A DNA stretch of 64,000 bases from Erythrobacter sp. WG (GTDB lineage: Bacteria > Pseudomonadota > Alphaproteobacteria > Sphingomonadales > Sphingomonadaceae): the NCBI RefSeq assembly GCF_026586795.1, contig NZ_JAPFGY010000004.1, forward strand, positions 62,001 through 126,000, read 5' to 3'. The notes below the pieces were generated by a model. That model searched no databases. It was given only the letters and a program-made list of their open reading frames with translations, and was not told where the DNA came from. Within the stretch, counting starts at the first letter, position 1; every line of letters begins with the position of its first letter. Shown here in pieces: positions 43,686 to 53,290 of the stretch. A program made the translations under genes and the position numbers.

Positions 43686-44488
43686 GCGGCGGGGTTTTGG
43701 GCGCGGCGAGTGCGCTGGTGCTGGCGGGCCGGCGCGAGGGGAGCATCGACCCCCTCGCCGCCGCGCACGGAGTGGCCGACAAGTGCCTCGTGCCCGTCCT
43801 CGGCACGCCTTGCATCGAACACGTCCTGCGCGCGCTCGAGGCCGCGCCGGAGATCGGCGATATCGTCGTCTCGATCAACGATCCGGCGATCCTCGAGGGC
43901 CTGCCCACCGCCGACCGGCTGGCGGCGGCGGGGCGGCTCAAGGCTTTCAAAGCCGAGCACAACCTCGCCGAAAGCGTGCTCGCCGCCGCCGCGCACGCGC
44001 GCTTCCCGATGCTCGTCACCACCGCCGACAACGTGCTGATGACGCCGGAAAGCATCGCACTGATGATCGCCGGCGCGGGCGATGCCGACGCGGCTGCCGC
44101 CTTCGCGCGCAAGGCCGATATCCTTGCCGCCCATCCCGAAGGCCAGCGCCGCTTCTACGAGTTCTCGGACGACGGCTATTCCAACTGCAACACCTATTGG
44201 ATCGCGCGCGCCGAGGTGCTGCGGGTGGTCGAGATCTTCCGCGAGGGCGGGCAGTTCGCCAAGAACCCGGCCCGCGTGATCAACGCTTTCGGCCTCATCA
44301 ACACGCTGATGTTCCGGCAGGGCTGGCTGAGCCTCAAAGGCGCGCTGGTGCGCATCTCGAAGCGGATGAAGGTGCGGCTCGTGCCGGTGGTGTTCGCCGA
44401 TGGGTCCTACGCGATCGACGTCGACAACGAGCGCACCCACGCCTGTGCGAGCGAGATCATGGCGCGGCGGATGGCGATCCCCGCCTAG
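43682..44488 (+). CDS. MobA-like NTP transferase
   Basis: The 268-residue protein has a nucleotidyltransferase fold: SALVLAGRREGSIDPLAAAH in place of the usual G-G-x-G-T-R loop, KCLVPVLGTPCIEHVLRAL, TTADNVLMTPE with the metal aspartate, and a late IDVDNERT. The glycine-rich loop is atypical, so the nucleotide may be bound differently. It is translationally coupled to the ATP-grasp gene. Together they could charge and link a small molecule, but no product can be named. Confidence 0.82.
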   Translation: MSGGVLGAASALVLAGRREGSIDPLAAAHGVADKCLVPVLGTPCIEHVLRALEAAPEIGDIVVSINDPAILEGLPTADRLAAAGRLKAFKAEHNLAESVLAAAAHARFPMLVTTADNVLMTPESIALMIAGAGDADAAAAFARKADILAAHPEGQRRFYEFSDDGYSNCNTYWIARAEVLRVVEIFREGGQFAKNPARVINAFGLINTLMFRQGWLSLKGALVRISKRMKVRLVPVVFADGSYAIDVDNERTHACASEIMARRMAIPA

Positions 44489-46464
44489 GGCAGCACGATC
44501 TCGAAGCCCTGCGGCATCGGGTCGAGCCCGTCGATCACCGCCTGCAAAGCTGCCTTGTCGCCGGTGACCTGAAGCCCCGCCTTTTCGAGCGCGACGACCG
44601 GCTGCTTCAGGAACAGCATCGCCAGCAGCATCGCGCGCGGCCCTTTGATGCTGGCGGCGGGGGAGGGCGGCAGCGCGCCGACCCGCCCGATCATCGCCTG
44701 CGGCGTGATCTCGATCATCGCCAGCTCCTGCCGGTCGGTCAGTTCGATGCCGATGGTGATCCCGCGCGGGCCCGGCCGTTCGGGGGCGAAACGGGTCGCG
44801 GCCGAATCCAGCAGCTCCTGTGTCGCCAGCGCGGTGATGAGCTCGTTGGGCTGGGTGGGGGTCATCAGCGTCCGGCCGCGCCTCAGGTCGCTTGCCGCGG
44901 CGAGGAACGGGTTGCGCCAGATCGCGCTTTCGGCCTGGTAGCCCTGCTGTTCGTAGCTGTCAGCGAGCAGCGCCTTGGCTGCGGCGTTGTCGGGCGCGGC
45001 GAAGACGAGGCTTTGCAGGAGGTCCGAGGACCAGCGGTAGTCGCCCGCGGCATAGGCGTTGCGCGCCAGGGCGAGCGTGCGGTCCGCGCCGCCCAGCGCC
45101 TCGACCAGCTTCTTCGCCCGCTCGACCGGCGGATGGCGATGGAGGTTCGCCGGCACCGCGTCGTACCAGCCGAGGTAGAACTGGTAGATCGCCTTGGCGT
45201 TGTGGCTGATCGTCCCATAGTAGCCGCGCGTCGACCACTCCGCGCCGTTGACGGGGGGCGGGGCGCTGTCCAGGCCTTCCGCGATCTCGTCCATGGTCTC
45301 GCCCCGGTTCATGCGCCGCACGGTCTGGTCGTGGAGCCAGCGGTACTGGTCGCGCTGGGCGGCGAGCCATGCGGTTCCGGCTGCGCGGCCGAAGATCGGC
45401 CAGCAGTGGCTCGAGATGACGGTGTCGGCCTCGGGCGCGTAGCGGGTCACCGCCTCGTCGAGGTAGTGCGCCCAGGCCCGCGCGTCGCGCACCTTGGCGC
45501 CGCGCGGGGTGAGGATGTTGTGCAGCGTGCAGGTCGCGATCTCCGCGGCGAGGAAGGTCTTCTCGGGCTTCACGAAGACGTTGAATTCGGCCGGCGCCTC
45601 GGTGCCCGAGACGATCTGGAATTCGAGCGCGACGCCGTCCACCACGCGTGTCTCGCCAGTTTTGGCGACCGTGTCGGTGGGCGGGATCAGCGAGAGCGTG
45701 CCGGAGGACAGGCCAAGGCCGATGCCGCTGCCCATCTGCCCTTTCGCCCCCGGCTGGAGCCCGGTGCCGAACTGGTAGGCCGCGCGGCGCATCATCGCGC
45801 CCCCGGCCATGACGTTCTCCGAGGTCGCCTCCTCCATGAAGCCCGCAGGCGCGATGATCGGCACTTTCCGCGTGGCCGCATCGGCCGGATCGACGACGCC
45901 CTTCGCGCCGCCGAAATGGTCGCCGTGGCTGTGCGAATAGATGAGGCCGGTCACCGGGCGCTTGCCCAGCGTCTGCTCGACCAGTTCCATCGCCGCCTTC
46001 GCGGCTTCTACGCTGGTGAGCGGGTCGATGATGATCCACCCCGTGCTCCCACGCACGATCGTCATGTTCGAGACGTCAAAGCCGCGCACCTGCCAGACGT
46101 TCTTCGTCACCTCGAACAGCCCGTGGCGCTTGAGGTGCCCGGTATGGCGCCACAGCGATGGGTTGACGGTGTCGGGCGCCGGGCCGCTGACGAAGGCATA
46201 GGCCTCGAGGTTCCAGACCGGCCTGCCGCCCGGGCCGAGAATCACCGGGTCCTTGCGCGTCGCGAGGAAGCCGCGCTGCGAATCGGCGGCATCGCGCGTC
46301 CCCTCCGGCGGGAGCGCGGCGACGACCGCTTTTTGCGCGGCGCGGGTGTTGGCGCTTGCCTCGCCCGGCGCCTGCTCCTGCGCCCGGGCGCCCGGCGCGG
46401 CGACGAGTGCGCCGGCAACGGCGAATACCAGTGCGCGCGCAGCGCACCAATCGGCCATGCTCAT
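44485..46464 (-). CDS. Linear alkylsulfatase (SdsA1/BDS1 family), secreted
   Basis: The 659-residue protein has a signal peptide (ALVFAVAGALVAAPGARA), the metallo-beta-lactamase site HSHGDH (His168, His170, Asp172, His173), a second metal region with CTLHNILTPRGAK and ISSHCWP, an alkylsulfatase dimerisation domain (about 400-520) and a C-terminal SCP2-like lipid-binding domain. It removes sulfate from primary alkyl sulfates such as SDS, outside the cytoplasm. ATG 46464 has GGGGAAAA upstream. Confidence 0.94.
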   Translation of the reverse strand: MSMADWCAARALVFAVAGALVAAPGARAQEQAPGEASANTRAAQKAVVAALPPEGTRDAADSQRGFLATRKDPVILGPGGRPVWNLEAYAFVSGPAPDTVNPSLWRHTGHLKRHGLFEVTKNVWQVRGFDVSNMTIVRGSTGWIIIDPLTSVEAAKAAMELVEQTLGKRPVTGLIYSHSHGDHFGGAKGVVDPADAATRKVPIIAPAGFMEEATSENVMAGGAMMRRAAYQFGTGLQPGAKGQMGSGIGLGLSSGTLSLIPPTDTVAKTGETRVVDGVALEFQIVSGTEAPAEFNVFVKPEKTFLAAEIATCTLHNILTPRGAKVRDARAWAHYLDEAVTRYAPEADTVISSHCWPIFGRAAGTAWLAAQRDQYRWLHDQTVRRMNRGETMDEIAEGLDSAPPPVNGAEWSTRGYYGTISHNAKAIYQFYLGWYDAVPANLHRHPPVERAKKLVEALGGADRTLALARNAYAAGDYRWSSDLLQSLVFAAPDNAAAKALLADSYEQQGYQAESAIWRNPFLAAASDLRRGRTLMTPTQPNELITALATQELLDSAATRFAPERPGPRGITIGIELTDRQELAMIEITPQAMIGRVGALPPSPAASIKGPRAMLLAMLFLKQPVVALEKAGLQVTGDKAALQAVIDGLDPMPQGFEIVLP

Positions 46465-46666
46465 GTGACGTTTTCCCCCCGTGTCTCCCCAAGGCAGGAT
46501 GCCCGGCAGGGCCGGCCAATGCAAGACGCCGTGCGGGCGGAGGCCGTCAGACGGATTGATGCATCCAGAAAGTCGAACGAGGCCAACAAAAGATTGAAGT
46601 TTCGCGTGCGGCGCTTCGCGCGTAATAGCCGGCCGAATCCTTGGCGAGGCGTGAGGATCGGGGCAG
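46465..46666. other. Divergent intergenic region
   Basis: About 200 bases between two divergent genes. Promoters for both should lie here. I see no further gene or clear hairpin. Confidence 0.4.
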
Positions 46667-47773
46667 ATGGACCACACCAGCGACAGGCCGCGCCGGCCTC
46701 CTGCGGCGCACGCCGCAGGGCCCGACTGCGCGCCCGGCCTCGCGCTGGTGGGCGGGGCCTTGCGGCTCGCAGAATGCGCCAACCGCGCGCCGGGAGCTTG
46801 GCGTGCGGCGCTCGGCGCATTGCTCGACTGGCTTGCCATCGAGCCCCGCTTCGTGCCCGCACCCCACCGACGACGGCTGGCGGGCTGGCCCGGCGCCGGT
46901 CATGGCAAGGAGAGCGATGCGCCGGTCTTCGCCCCGTGGACCGCCTGGTGCCCGACCGCTTTCCAGAACGGCGGCCTGCCGGGCCTGCCCAAGGCCGATT
47001 TCGTCGCCAGCTACGCCCTTGCGCCCACCGGCCCCGCACCCGATTCGCCCTGCGCCCTGACCGACATCCTGCTCCTTTCGCCCCATCCGATGCGCCTCAC
47101 CGCCGAGCAGAGCCATGGCGACTGCCTGCCGCAGGCCGGGATCATGCGCGCCATGATCCGCGCCGCCTGCACGGAGGGTCGGACACGCATCGCGATTCTC
47201 GTGCACGCCCGTCACCGCGCGGCGATCGGGCGGCTGCGGCTGGGCGAGGACCTGCGGCTCTGCCCGGCGGGCACCACGCTCGAGATCCGCACCCTCGAGG
47301 AGGCGCTGCCTATGATGATGGCGGGCGCGGCGCGGTGGGACGCGATCATCGCCATGCCGGACCTGCGCGGCATGGTCTTCGCGGTGTTGGCCGAGACCGC
47401 CGGGGTGCAAGGCGGCTGGCCGATGCTGTGGTGGACCCGCAAGGGCGTGGTGCGGATCACGGCCGAGGCACTGGACGACAGCGCGAGCTCCGCGCCGCTG
47501 GATGCGCGGCTGGCGGTGCAGGCGCTCGCGCTTGCCCTGCGCGAGGCGGGACTTGACGACGCGGCCCGATGCCTTCACGGGGCTTGGGCGCAGGCACCCG
47601 GCTGTGTTGCCGCGAGCACCGATGCCGGGTCCATCGCGCGGCTGACCGGCGAGCCAGCTCCCGGTCAGCGCTTCGAGCCACAGTGGCGTGCGCTCGAAAA
47701 CAAACAAATGTCAGTTTTCGGGAACCGGACCCCCACTCTGCGCATTGTGCCTTCAAATCTCGCTAGCTCTTAA
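46667..47773 (+). CDS. Diverged isopropylmalate/isocitrate dehydrogenase-like protein
   Basis: The C-terminal two-thirds of this 368-residue protein follows the isopropylmalate dehydrogenase layout: RIAILVHARHRAAIG, then WDAIIAMPDLRGMVFAVLAE where the enzymes have DVIVTxNLFGDILSD, and a late ALREAGLDDAARCL helix. The catalytic aspartates and the cofactor segment are missing. It is therefore unlikely to be an active dehydrogenase. The assignment rests on pattern alone. An ArsR gene follows 23 bases later. Confidence 0.55.
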   Translation: MDHTSDRPRRPPAAHAAGPDCAPGLALVGGALRLAECANRAPGAWRAALGALLDWLAIEPRFVPAPHRRRLAGWPGAGHGKESDAPVFAPWTAWCPTAFQNGGLPGLPKADFVASYALAPTGPAPDSPCALTDILLLSPHPMRLTAEQSHGDCLPQAGIMRAMIRAACTEGRTRIAILVHARHRAAIGRLRLGEDLRLCPAGTTLEIRTLEEALPMMMAGAARWDAIIAMPDLRGMVFAVLAETAGVQGGWPMLWWTRKGVVRITAEALDDSASSAPLDARLAVQALALALREAGLDDAARCLHGAWAQAPGCVAASTDAGSIARLTGEPAPGQRFEPQWRALENKQMSVFGNRTPTLRIVPSNLASS

Positions 47774-47796
47774 CACAAGCAGGAAGAGGTGCCCTG

Positions 47797-48171
47797 ATGC
47801 CGAGCCGCACAATCGTTGCGAATGAACTGGCGCACGTCCTGCGACAGATTTCCCATCCCGACCGGATTCGCCTGCTGCTGAAGCTTCAGGCCGGTGAGCA
47901 GACCGTGAACGAGCTCGGCGATATCCTCCAGATTTCGCCGACCCGCGTGTCGCAGCATCTCGGCGTGCTGCGCGCCGTCGCACTGGTCGAGACGCGCAAC
48001 CTGGGGCAGAAGCGCGTCTATCGCCTCGCGCAGCCGGCGCTGGCCGAATGGCTGATCGGCGGCATCGATTTCATCGCCCACCGCCTCAGCCGCGCGACCC
48101 CGGCCGACATCGCCCAGGCCAAGCGCCTGTGGGAGGCCGAAGGGGTCGATCCGCCCGCCGAAGCGGCCTGA
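47797..48171 (+). CDS. ArsR-family transcriptional regulator
   Basis: The 124-residue protein has the ArsR winged helix: LRQISHPDRIRLLLKLQAGE, LGDILQISPTRVSQHLGVLR and the wing RNLGQKRVYRLAQPAL. No metal-binding cysteines are seen, so it senses something other than classic metals. An AGGAAGAGG site precedes the ATG. Neighbours are the dehydrogenase-like gene before and acyl-CoA dehydrogenase after, which may be its target. Confidence 0.9.
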   Translation: MPSRTIVANELAHVLRQISHPDRIRLLLKLQAGEQTVNELGDILQISPTRVSQHLGVLRAVALVETRNLGQKRVYRLAQPALAEWLIGGIDFIAHRLSRATPADIAQAKRLWEAEGVDPPAEAA

Positions 48172-48330
48172 TCCGCAAACCTCTCGCCCCCGGGCGGGCC
48201 GTGTTCGCCGGCTGCGAGGCGGTTTGCTCCTCTTATCCGCCGCGTGCTCCTCATCCCGAGGGTGACAGGCCGCGTAATGTGTGGTGTCAGGGGCGCCGCA
48301 CTCATCGCGGATGAACGGGGACGAGGACCT

Positions 48331-49497
48331 ATGAATTTCGAGCTCGATCACGAACACGCCATGCTCAAGGAGCTGGTCGGCAAGTTCGTGCGCGACCAGT
48401 TGATGCCCTATGAAAGCGCCGTGATCGCCCGTGAGAATATCGGGCAGGGCACCTACCTCACGCCGGAAGAAACCGCGAAGGTCGATGCCGCCAGCCGCGA
48501 GCTCGGTCTGTGGGGCCTCGACGCGCCCGAGGAGGTGGGCGGCATGAACCTGCCGATGGTGGCGATGGTCGGCGTCTCCGAGGAGCTCGGCAAGACAGTG
48601 GTGCCCTATTACCTCCCGCCCGACAGCCCGAACCTCAGGATGCTGATGGTTGCCGCCGACGAGCGGCAGCGCGAAGCCTACCTCGAACCCTATGTGCGCG
48701 GCGAGACCATCTCCGCGATCGGCATCTCGGAACCCGGCGCGGGCGCGGACCCGCAGGGAATGCGCACCACTGCCGTGCAAGACGGCGACGACTGGATCAT
48801 CAACGGCCGCAAGATCTGGATTACCAAGGGCGCCGAGGCCGACTTCACCATCCTTATGGCGGTGACCGACAAGAACCCCGGCGGGCGCAACGGGATGTCG
48901 GCTTTCCTTGTCGACAAGGGCACGCCCGGCTTCAACGTCACCCGCAAGATCCCGATGATCGACGGCACGGCCACCTACGAGATCGCTCTGGAGGATTGCC
49001 GGGTGCCGGGCTGGAAGCTTCTCGGCAAGCGCGGGCAGGGCTTTGCGCCGATGCAGGTGCGGCTCGGCACGCGGCGGATCGAGATGGCGTCGTGGTCGAT
49101 CGGCATGGCGCAGCGCGCGATGGAGATGATGATCGACTACGCGCCCCAGCGCAGCACCTTCGGCAAGCCCCTGTCGGCGCGCCAGACGGTGCAGAACTGG
49201 ATTTCCGACGCCGCCACCAAGATCCACGCCATGCGGCTGATGACCTACGACTGCGCGTGGAAGATCGACCAAGGCCGCGACACCCGCAGCGAAATCTCGA
49301 TGATCAAGAGCTTCTGCACCGAAAGCGCCTACGAGATCGTCGACCACGCGATGCAGCTTTACGGCGGCATGGGCATGACCCGCGAGCTGCCGCTTTACCT
49401 GATGAGCAACAAGCTGCGCACCATGCGCATCTACGACGGCCCGAGCGAGATCCACAACTGGGTGGTCGCGCGCGGGCTCTTGGGGACCAGCGAGTAG
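48331..49497 (+). CDS. Acyl-CoA dehydrogenase
   Basis: The 388-residue flavoenzyme has the family segments AIGISEPGAGADPQGMRTTA, WIINGRKIWITKGAEAD, the FAD-binding QRSTFGKPLSARQTVQNW and the C-terminal MQLYGGMGMTRELPLYLMSN. It oxidises an acyl-CoA to the enoyl-CoA. The chain-length preference is not shown. ATG 48331 has GAGGAC upstream. A strong terminator hairpin follows. Confidence 0.93.
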   Translation: MNFELDHEHAMLKELVGKFVRDQLMPYESAVIARENIGQGTYLTPEETAKVDAASRELGLWGLDAPEEVGGMNLPMVAMVGVSEELGKTVVPYYLPPDSPNLRMLMVAADERQREAYLEPYVRGETISAIGISEPGAGADPQGMRTTAVQDGDDWIINGRKIWITKGAEADFTILMAVTDKNPGGRNGMSAFLVDKGTPGFNVTRKIPMIDGTATYEIALEDCRVPGWKLLGKRGQGFAPMQVRLGTRRIEMASWSIGMAQRAMEMMIDYAPQRSTFGKPLSARQTVQNWISDAATKIHAMRLMTYDCAWKIDQGRDTRSEISMIKSFCTESAYEIVDHAMQLYGGMGMTRELPLYLMSNKLRTMRIYDGPSEIHNWVVARGLLGTSE

Positions 49498-49542
49498 GGC
49501 GACGCGCGCCCGCTCGGTCGAACGGGGGAGGGCACGAAAGCG

Positions 49543-49577
49543 AAGGCCCGGCCGCGCGCGTCGCGCGGCCGGGCCTT
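49543..49577. terminator. Bidirectional terminator hairpin
   Basis: AAGGCCCGGCCGCGCG and CGCGCGGCCGGGCCTT form a perfect 16-pair stem with a three-base loop, between the convergent acyl-CoA dehydrogenase and TonB receptor genes. Confidence 0.8.
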
Positions 49578-49600
49578 GCTCTTCCTGCCTCCCGGAAGGA

Positions 49601-52600
49601 TCAGTACCTTGCGGTCACCCCGAGGAAGAACGCGCGCCCCATGCCCGAGACCGGATAGGCCGAGCTCGAGATGTAGGGGATCTCGTTCGTCAGGTTGTTG
49701 ATCCCGCCGTAGAGCGAGAATTCGTCCGTCACGTCGAGGTTGAACGCGACGTTGTGGATCCAGTAATCGGGCGCGAAGCCCGCGGGGCCGAATTCGGTGT
49801 CGATGCGCTCGATCTCGATGGCCCCGGCGACGGCGGTGGATTCGATGTACTGCACGCCGTAGTTGAGGCTGAAGTCGCCGCGGTTCCAGGTCACATTGGC
49901 AAAGCCCGACCACTCCGGCGCGCCGAGTTCGCGCAGGCCCGGGTTGACGAAGTCGGTGCGCACCGGATCGAAGAAGCGGTCGAGCCGCTCGGTCCAGTTG
50001 CCGACCAGCGCGAGGTTGAAGTTGTTCTTGCCGAGGCTGAACGCATAGTTCGCCTGGAAGTCGATCCCGCGCGTTTCGAGCTTGGCGAAGTTGATTTGCG
50101 TCTGGGTCAGGAAGTTGAAGCCCCGGTTCCCCGGGTTGCGGGTGAACAGCGTGCAGAAGTTGTTGGGGAAGGTCGGCAGGTCATAGCAGGTGTTGACGAT
50201 CGTCTGCGCATCGACCGCCTGGATCGCGTCGGTGATCTCGATCGCGTAGTAATCTGCCGAGACCGAGAAGCCGGGGATAAAGCGCGGCTGGATGACGCCG
50301 CCCACGCTCCAGGTGGTGGCGGTTTCCTCCCTGAGGTTGGGGTTGCCCCCCGAGGTGCCCGAGAAGCGCGCGGTGAGCGGGTCCTCGTAGCCGACCGGGA
50401 TGTTGTCCGCCCGGCAATTGCGCAGGCGGGTCTGCGCGTTGGGCCGGTTCTCGCGGATCAGCTGGTCGATCAGCGACTGGTTGCACGGGTCGTTGGGACG
50501 GAAGGTCGCGCCCTGCTGCGGGTTGAACAGTTCCGCGATGTTCGGCGCGCGCACCGCGCGGGCATAGCTGCCGCGCAGGCGGATGTCGCGGATCGGCGCC
50601 CACACCCCGTTGGCGTTCCAGGTGAAGTTGCCGCCGACAGTCGAGTAGTCGGCATAGCGGCCCGCCGCGCCAAAGCTCAGTTCGTGGAAGAACGGCATAT
50701 CGGCGAGCAGCGGCACGCGGATTTCGCCGAAGACCTCCTTCACGTCGAACGAGCCGCCGGCGTTGAACTGGCGGGTGGTGGGATCGAACACCAGCCGCTG
50801 GTTGCGCGACACGTTGCCGATGAAGGTGCCGGCCGGGCCGGCGGGCGAGCCGGCGGGCAGGAGGCCGAGGATCAGGTCGTCGAAGCGCGAACGCGAGGAC
50901 TCGTCGCGATATTCGCCGCCGACGAGGAACGAGATCGGACCGCCCGGCAGGTTGAGGAACGCGCCGGTGTCGCCGTTCAGCATCCCGGTGATGACCGTCT
51001 GCTCGAGGCGGAAGCGGTTGGTGGTCGGCGTGGTGATCCAGTTGGCCGCTTCCGGGGTGACCGAATTCACGCCGCGGAACAGGTTGACCGGCACGCAGCC
51101 CGAATTGGCGCCGGGCGTGAAGGTGAAGAAGCCGGGCGCGATGACCGGGAAGAACTCCGAGCCCGGGTGCGGGGCGGCGGTGGGGTTGAGGGTCGAGCGG
51201 CAGGTCGGGCCGTTGGGCCCCTGGACGACATCGATCGCGGCGAACAGACGGTCGTAGCGCACCGAGTTGCTGGAGGTGTTGACGTTGTCCGTGCGGCCGT
51301 AGTTGCCGACCAGCTGGTACTTGAGGTGCGGGGTGATGTCGCCGTCGATCCCGCCAACGATCCGGTAGGTGTCGCGCTCGGCGGTCGAGATGCCCGGCCC
51401 GAGGTCGAGGAAGTCGCGGCTGATGCGCAGGCCGCGCGCGGCGGTGGCATCGGCGCGCAGCGCCTGCGGGATGAAAGGGTTTTCCGGGAAGATCAGCAGC
51501 GTGTCGTAGAAGCTGTTGTAGTTGTTGCGGCTGACCGTGTTGTTGCGGGTGTACTTGGCATCGATCCAGATCCGCGCCGCATCGGAAAACTCGTAGCTGG
51601 CGCGCAGGTTGGCATAGATGCGTTCCGAGCCCGGGATCAGCGAGGTCTGGTTGGTGCGCTCGACCGAGCCGTCGCCGCCGAACTGGTTGGTGCCGGTCGA
51701 GATCACCCCGTCGCGCACGATCCGCACGTTGCCCTGGGTATCGGTCACGTAGCACCCGCCGCCGCCGCCGGCGAGGCGGCCGGTGAAGGTTTCATTGCAG
51801 TCGCCCACCCCGTTGCCATTGATGTCGGCGGAAAAGAAGCCGAAGTCGCGGCGGTAGATCAGGCCGGCGTTGGACGAGATGGCGAAGCGCGGGTCGCCGC
51901 CGATGACGAACGTCGGGGCCGACGCCGCGCGCGCGATCAGCGCCTGTTCGGCCGCGGTCAGAGCGACGCCCGGGAACTGCGTTGCAGCCTGGGCGGCAGT
52001 CGGGATCACCGCGCCGTAGGGAAAGCGGGTCGCCGATGCGCCGGGGCCGCCGATGCGGTAGAAGTTCGCGAAGTTCGGCGTTGCCGCGGCGGTGATTTCG
52101 CCGACCTGGAAGCGCCGCAGCGGGTTGGCGTAGGTCGTCGAGTTGTTGCCGCGCCCGTTGTCGCGGGTGAAGGCCCGCGCGCCCATCAGGATCTCGTTGT
52201 CCTTGGTGTAGCCGGCCGCGAGGGTCACGTTGCCGCGCCCGCCGCCGAAGTTCTTGCCGACCAGACCCTCGATCCGCGCGGTGCGCCCGTCGCCGGCGGA
52301 GGAGATGCCCATCTGCGCATCGATCTGGACGCCCTCGAAATCGCGCTTGAGGATGTAGTTGACGACGCCCGTCACCGCGTCCGCGCCGTAGATCGCGGAC
52401 GCGCCGCCGGTGAGCACGTCGACGCGTTCGATGAGGCCGCGCGGAATGGTCGAGACGTCGACCGACTGGGTGCCGGCCACGCCCGAGACGTGCCGCCAGC
52501 CGTCGACCAGCACGAGGGTGCGGTTCGCGCCGAGCTGGCGCAGGTTGATCGAGGCCTGGCCGACCGTGTTGGCGCCGCCCGGCACGGCGGGCCCGCGCTC

Positions 52601-52903
52601 GAGCGAGTCGGCGACGGTGCTCGAGGAGATCAGCGCCGGGATCAGCCGCAGCGCGGCGGTCGGATCGCTGGCGCCGAAGTTCCTGAGCGAGGTCGCATCG
52701 ACGGTCGTCACGGGCACCGGCTCGGTGGAATTGGGATCGCGCTTGAGGCGCGAGCCGGTGACGACGATCGGCGTGGAATCTTCCGCCGTCGCGGTGTCCT
52801 CCTGCGCCGCGCTGTCTTGCGCGTGCAGCGGTGCGGCCGCGATCAGCGCCGCGGCGATCGCCGGCAGCGAGGCCATGGAGAAAGTCGAGTTCGTGAAACG
52901 CAT
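49601..52903 (-). CDS. TonB-dependent outer-membrane receptor
   Basis: The 1100-residue protein has a signal peptide (SLPAIAAALIAAAPLHAQ), a TonB-box-like ATAEDSTPIVVTGSR, the plug domain with LRQLGANRTLVLVDGWRHV and GGASAIYGADAVTGVVNYIL, and a long beta-barrel ending FFLGVTARY. The length and style match the large sphingomonad receptors that import glycans, peptides or unknown substrates. The substrate cannot be read. No FecIR pair or hydrolase is next to it. A lone receiver protein gene lies about 390 bases upstream on the same strand. Confidence 0.93.
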   Translation of the reverse strand: MRFTNSTFSMASLPAIAAALIAAAPLHAQDSAAQEDTATAEDSTPIVVTGSRLKRDPNSTEPVPVTTVDATSLRNFGASDPTAALRLIPALISSSTVADSLERGPAVPGGANTVGQASINLRQLGANRTLVLVDGWRHVSGVAGTQSVDVSTIPRGLIERVDVLTGGASAIYGADAVTGVVNYILKRDFEGVQIDAQMGISSAGDGRTARIEGLVGKNFGGGRGNVTLAAGYTKDNEILMGARAFTRDNGRGNNSTTYANPLRRFQVGEITAAATPNFANFYRIGGPGASATRFPYGAVIPTAAQAATQFPGVALTAAEQALIARAASAPTFVIGGDPRFAISSNAGLIYRRDFGFFSADINGNGVGDCNETFTGRLAGGGGGCYVTDTQGNVRIVRDGVISTGTNQFGGDGSVERTNQTSLIPGSERIYANLRASYEFSDAARIWIDAKYTRNNTVSRNNYNSFYDTLLIFPENPFIPQALRADATAARGLRISRDFLDLGPGISTAERDTYRIVGGIDGDITPHLKYQLVGNYGRTDNVNTSSNSVRYDRLFAAIDVVQGPNGPTCRSTLNPTAAPHPGSEFFPVIAPGFFTFTPGANSGCVPVNLFRGVNSVTPEAANWITTPTTNRFRLEQTVITGMLNGDTGAFLNLPGGPISFLVGGEYRDESSRSRFDDLILGLLPAGSPAGPAGTFIGNVSRNQRLVFDPTTRQFNAGGSFDVKEVFGEIRVPLLADMPFFHELSFGAAGRYADYSTVGGNFTWNANGVWAPIRDIRLRGSYARAVRAPNIAELFNPQQGATFRPNDPCNQSLIDQLIRENRPNAQTRLRNCRADNIPVGYEDPLTARFSGTSGGNPNLREETATTWSVGGVIQPRFIPGFSVSADYYAIEITDAIQAVDAQTIVNTCYDLPTFPNNFCTLFTRNPGNRGFNFLTQTQINFAKLETRGIDFQANYAFSLGKNNFNLALVGNWTERLDRFFDPVRTDFVNPGLRELGAPEWSGFANVTWNRGDFSLNYGVQYIESTAVAGAIEIERIDTEFGPAGFAPDYWIHNVAFNLDVTDEFSLYGGINNLTNEIPYISSSAYPVSGMGRAFFLGVTARY

Positions 52904-53290
52904 GATGTCTACCTCGCGAGATACAAGCCGTAGGACCGGCCGAAACCGCGGCTGGCGCGGCGTCGATCCTGTCGTCGCCAGGCGCGCTGTGGCGGGGAGC
53001 CCGTCGCTCTCCCCTACCGCGTCCTGCCGGTCCTTCCTGCGCGAGATCGGATGGCCGGGCTTTACGCCCTGTGCCTGCCCGCCCCCTGAAGCGGCGCGCC
53101 CCGCGTGGGGTGGCGCCGGGGATGACTATCGCAAATGACGCGATCCGCCGTAAGCGCAAACATATGTTAGTCTTCCGATATAGCGGTTTTGGCAGGCAGG
53201 TGTGGCCGCCAGGACACATTGTCCTGAGCGAAGGATCGGCGCTGCGTGGATGCGAAGTCCGGGCGCGGCGCGCCTGCTGCACTCGATCGG
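52904..53290. other. Gap upstream of the TonB receptor gene
   Basis: About 387 bases hold no convincing gene. The part near 53155-53190 is AT-rich and a likely promoter area for the receptor. I looked for a cobalamin riboswitch and saw no B12-box-like core. Confidence 0.45.

Noticed and set aside
43783..47556. A 1257-codon open frame running across the NTP transferase, alkylsulfatase and dehydrogenase-like genes
   Set aside because: It crosses several well-supported genes on both strands and has no domain.
49754..52933. A 1059-codon open frame opposite the TonB receptor
   Set aside because: The composition is biased to Arg/Ala/Val/Glu with no recognisable domain, and the minus frame has a signal peptide, plug and barrel.
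52904..53290. A cobalamin or other metabolite riboswitch before the TonB receptor
   Set aside because: No B12-box-like core or conserved paired elements could be seen.
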